A program made the translations under genes and the position numbers. Below are positions 62,682 through 64,000 of a stretch of 64,000 nucleotides of DNA, piece after piece. This DNA is from DT-111 sp965263225. Lineage in GTDB: Bacteria; Bacteroidota; Bacteroidia; Chitinophagales; Saprospiraceae. The stretch's first letter is position 1. Each line of letters begins with the position of its first letter. The stretch spans positions 124,001 through 188,000 of the forward strand of contig CBDHHG010000033.1 in assembly GCA_965263225.1 (NCBI GenBank), in the 5' to 3' direction. Below the pieces are notes generated by a model. The model was not told the DNA's origin and did no database searches. It saw only the letters and a program-made list of their open reading frames with translations.

Positions 62682-62903
62682 TTAATCGGCATCCATTACC
62701 GTGTAATGTTGAGCAGAGGCAGGGAGAAAGCGGATTTCCTGCGGGACTTGGAGAGAGTCGAGTATGCGCGTGCGCACCTCAATCTTTTCCGGTGTGTCCC
62801 TTGGTATCTCCTGGGGAAAAAGCTCTACTCTTTGCGAAAGCTTGGCTGTAAAGCAGACCCACAAGATCAACAGGAATCCGTATCTCCTCTTAGATTTGTT
62901 CAT
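62682..62903 (-). CDS. Small exported protein in the glucan locus (73 aa)
   Basis: A hydrophobic N-terminal segment (residues 8-22, YGFLLILWVCFTAKL) suggests export, followed by a polar remainder with no known motif. It lies 15 bases after the GH144 gene and 61 bases before SusC, on the same strand. It could be the remnant of a longer protein, since loci of this type often have a lipoprotein here. Reality of the gene is uncertain. Confidence 0.45.
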   Translation of the reverse strand: MNKSKRRYGFLLILWVCFTAKLSQRVELFPQEIPRDTPEKIEVRTRILDSLQVPQEIRFLPASAQHYTVMDAD

Positions 62904-62918
62904 AGTGATCGCTTTAGC

Positions 62919-64000
62919 TTAACTTTCGTCCATCAACCACCCCCCGGTAAAACCGGCCTTGCGAAGGCCTTCCTGGATGTAAGGGTTTTTCTTCATCGTT
63001 TCCCAAAGCAAGCCGGATCTATAGTTTTCAATTTGGATCAGAATGGGTCCTTGATCAATGCCTAAATAGTCATAGTCAAACCATCCTTCTTCATTACCAT
63101 CGCTAAAAGTATAGCTGAGATTAAAGGCATCTTTGAAGCCATACTCTCCTACGAGTTTATCATAGTGTTCATTCCACATATACTCCAAAGCAGGTATGCA
63201 TATCTCCGGAGCAAAAGGTACAGAACCTCCAGCAGCAGTAGGTGCAATTGTACCATCGTCATTGACATGTCTACTGGAAGCGCCACGTGCCCAATAGGTC
63301 CGGAACTGTACCTCCTGGTTGCCCACCATCGCTTTCCTTGGTTCTCCTCTAGGGCCATCCGAGGCAGTTAGCCCCCACTGATTGGGGCCATATCCCGTAA
63401 ATCCGCGTGGATTATCCATGCAGTACTGCCGGTTGGCATAAGTGGCACGCCGAGAATTTTCGAAGTAATCAATGCCCTTTGCCTTCATGAAAGGATCATA
63501 GATACCTCGGAAGTCTATAAACATATGGCTATACTGATGCCCGAAGAGTGGACTGAAGTTTACATGCTCTTGATCCTTGTACTTATTCCATTCGTAGGTA
63601 GAGCACCACTTTTTCCAGGTATCGGGAGAAATGGGATGTGTAGGAGAGCCGATAGCCATGATCAGTAATACCATAGCCTCATTGTAACCTCTCCAATCGG
63701 CGGGAATGTAACCACGTTCGGGACGCCATCCCATGGAAAGGCGCGTAGAATCATTGATAGCCCAATCCCATTCAACGCGCCGGTACAGGCCATCGGCTAA
63801 TTGGCGAATCTCATTTTCAATTGGGTTGTCTTGATCGAAATAACTCATCGTACTTAATACCCCAGCCATCAATAGGCCTGTGTCAATGGTAGACAACTCT
63901 ACTCGCTTATAGCGGACGGCCTGATCTAAGGTAAGAAAGTGATAGAAAAACCCTTTGTAACCGCTTACTCCCACGCTATCCGGTCCTTGGGGTAGCTCCG
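62919..64000 (-). CDS. GH144-type glucanase ('glucoamylase' family), 5' end off the window
   Basis: The frame is open to base 64000, so the N-terminus lies outside. The visible 360 residues match the glycoamylase domain (PF10091) of GH144 endo-beta-1,2-glucanases: VSGYKGFFYHFL, STIDTGLLMAGVL, DWAINDSTRLSMGWRPERGYIPADWRGYNEAM, SPLFGHQYSHMFIDFRGI, GLTASDGPRGE and APTAAGGSVPFAPEICI. It would cut beta-1,2-glucan outside or in the periplasm and feed the SusC/SusD pair. The family also contains related glucanases, so linkage specificity is inferred. Confidence 0.85.
   Translation of the reverse strand, partial: ELPQGPDSVGVSGYKGFFYHFLTLDQAVRYKRVELSTIDTGLLMAGVLSTMSYFDQDNPIENEIRQLADGLYRRVEWDWAINDSTRLSMGWRPERGYIPADWRGYNEAMVLLIMAIGSPTHPISPDTWKKWCSTYEWNKYKDQEHVNFSPLFGHQYSHMFIDFRGIYDPFMKAKGIDYFENSRRATYANRQYCMDNPRGFTGYGPNQWGLTASDGPRGEPRKAMVGNQEVQFRTYWARGASSRHVNDDGTIAPTAAGGSVPFAPEICIPALEYMWNEHYDKLVGEYGFKDAFNLSYTFSDGNEEGWFDYDYLGIDQGPILIQIENYRSGLLWETMKKNPYIQEGLRKAGFTGGWLMDES

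Overview
The window reads as chromosome of a Bacteroidota bacterium, probably of the Saprospiria/Lewinella type (taxonomy is inference). Signs are type IX secretion sorting domains (34776-39632, 44666-46195), a SusC/SusD pair (58140-62620), LytS/LytTR two-component pairs, giant propeller sensors, 'GloVer' repeats, few Shine-Dalgarno sequences and a TAnnTTTG promoter. No rRNA, tRNA or CRISPR was seen.

Layout. 1-3471 (minus): truncated propeller sensor, DyP-type peroxidase, small hypotheticals. 3472-4290: decayed DNA with a glycoside hydrolase 3 relic. 4330-6961: malonate operon matB-madL-madM, uptake plus CoA activation. 7119-11326: GloVer protein, serine hydrolase and a LytS/LytTR pair. 11350-11901: Uma2 nuclease.

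12066-18603 is the most unusual part: a compact 6.5 kb element with all genes on the minus strand. It is bounded by two dif-like sites sharing a 10-bp core (12077-12086 and 18587-18596) and carries no integrase. It encodes a Rep_trans-type rolling-circle initiator, a small HTH protein, a 289-aa beta-rich capsid candidate, a chain of tiny membrane proteins, a membrane-anchored M15 peptidase (endolysin candidate) and a second beta-rich virion candidate. I read it as a complete Xer-integrated prophage of a small non-tailed ssDNA phage, distantly like FLiP or the ~6.5 kb Cellulophaga ssDNA phages. A stem-loop upstream of rep contains an AATAGCCG loop like the pT181 nick site, and 17 nt of it recur at 14280-14296: a candidate replication origin.

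18976-32897: CotH-like secreted protein, TPR protein, FIST plus histidine kinase pair, a scar where a truncated propeller sensor abuts a broken GH2 beta-galactosidase, a Tat-exported beta-propeller, a membrane protein with a PD-(D/E)XK-like domain, an M20 amidohydrolase, and an M48-type metalloprotease. 33179-46195: a plus-strand cluster of ECF sigma factor, membrane anti-sigma with duplicated N-terminus, 1618-aa T9SS protein, exported TPR-CHAT protease, CsgG-like protein and a T9SS propeller, possibly a protease-linked envelope signalling system. 46347-54520: SDR/DUF2867 protein, cupredoxin plus porin, TPR histidine kinase with NarL-type regulator, small membrane protein, alpha/beta hydrolase. 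54910-58050 (minus): DUF2306 protein, LytTR/LytS pair, receiver-like fragment. 58140-64000 (minus): a glucan utilization locus with GH144-type glucanase (partial), small exported protein, SusC and a SusD broken by one extra base in a T7 tract. Several host intergenic gaps hold gene relics, so this chromosome is shedding genes, mostly carbohydrate-active ones.
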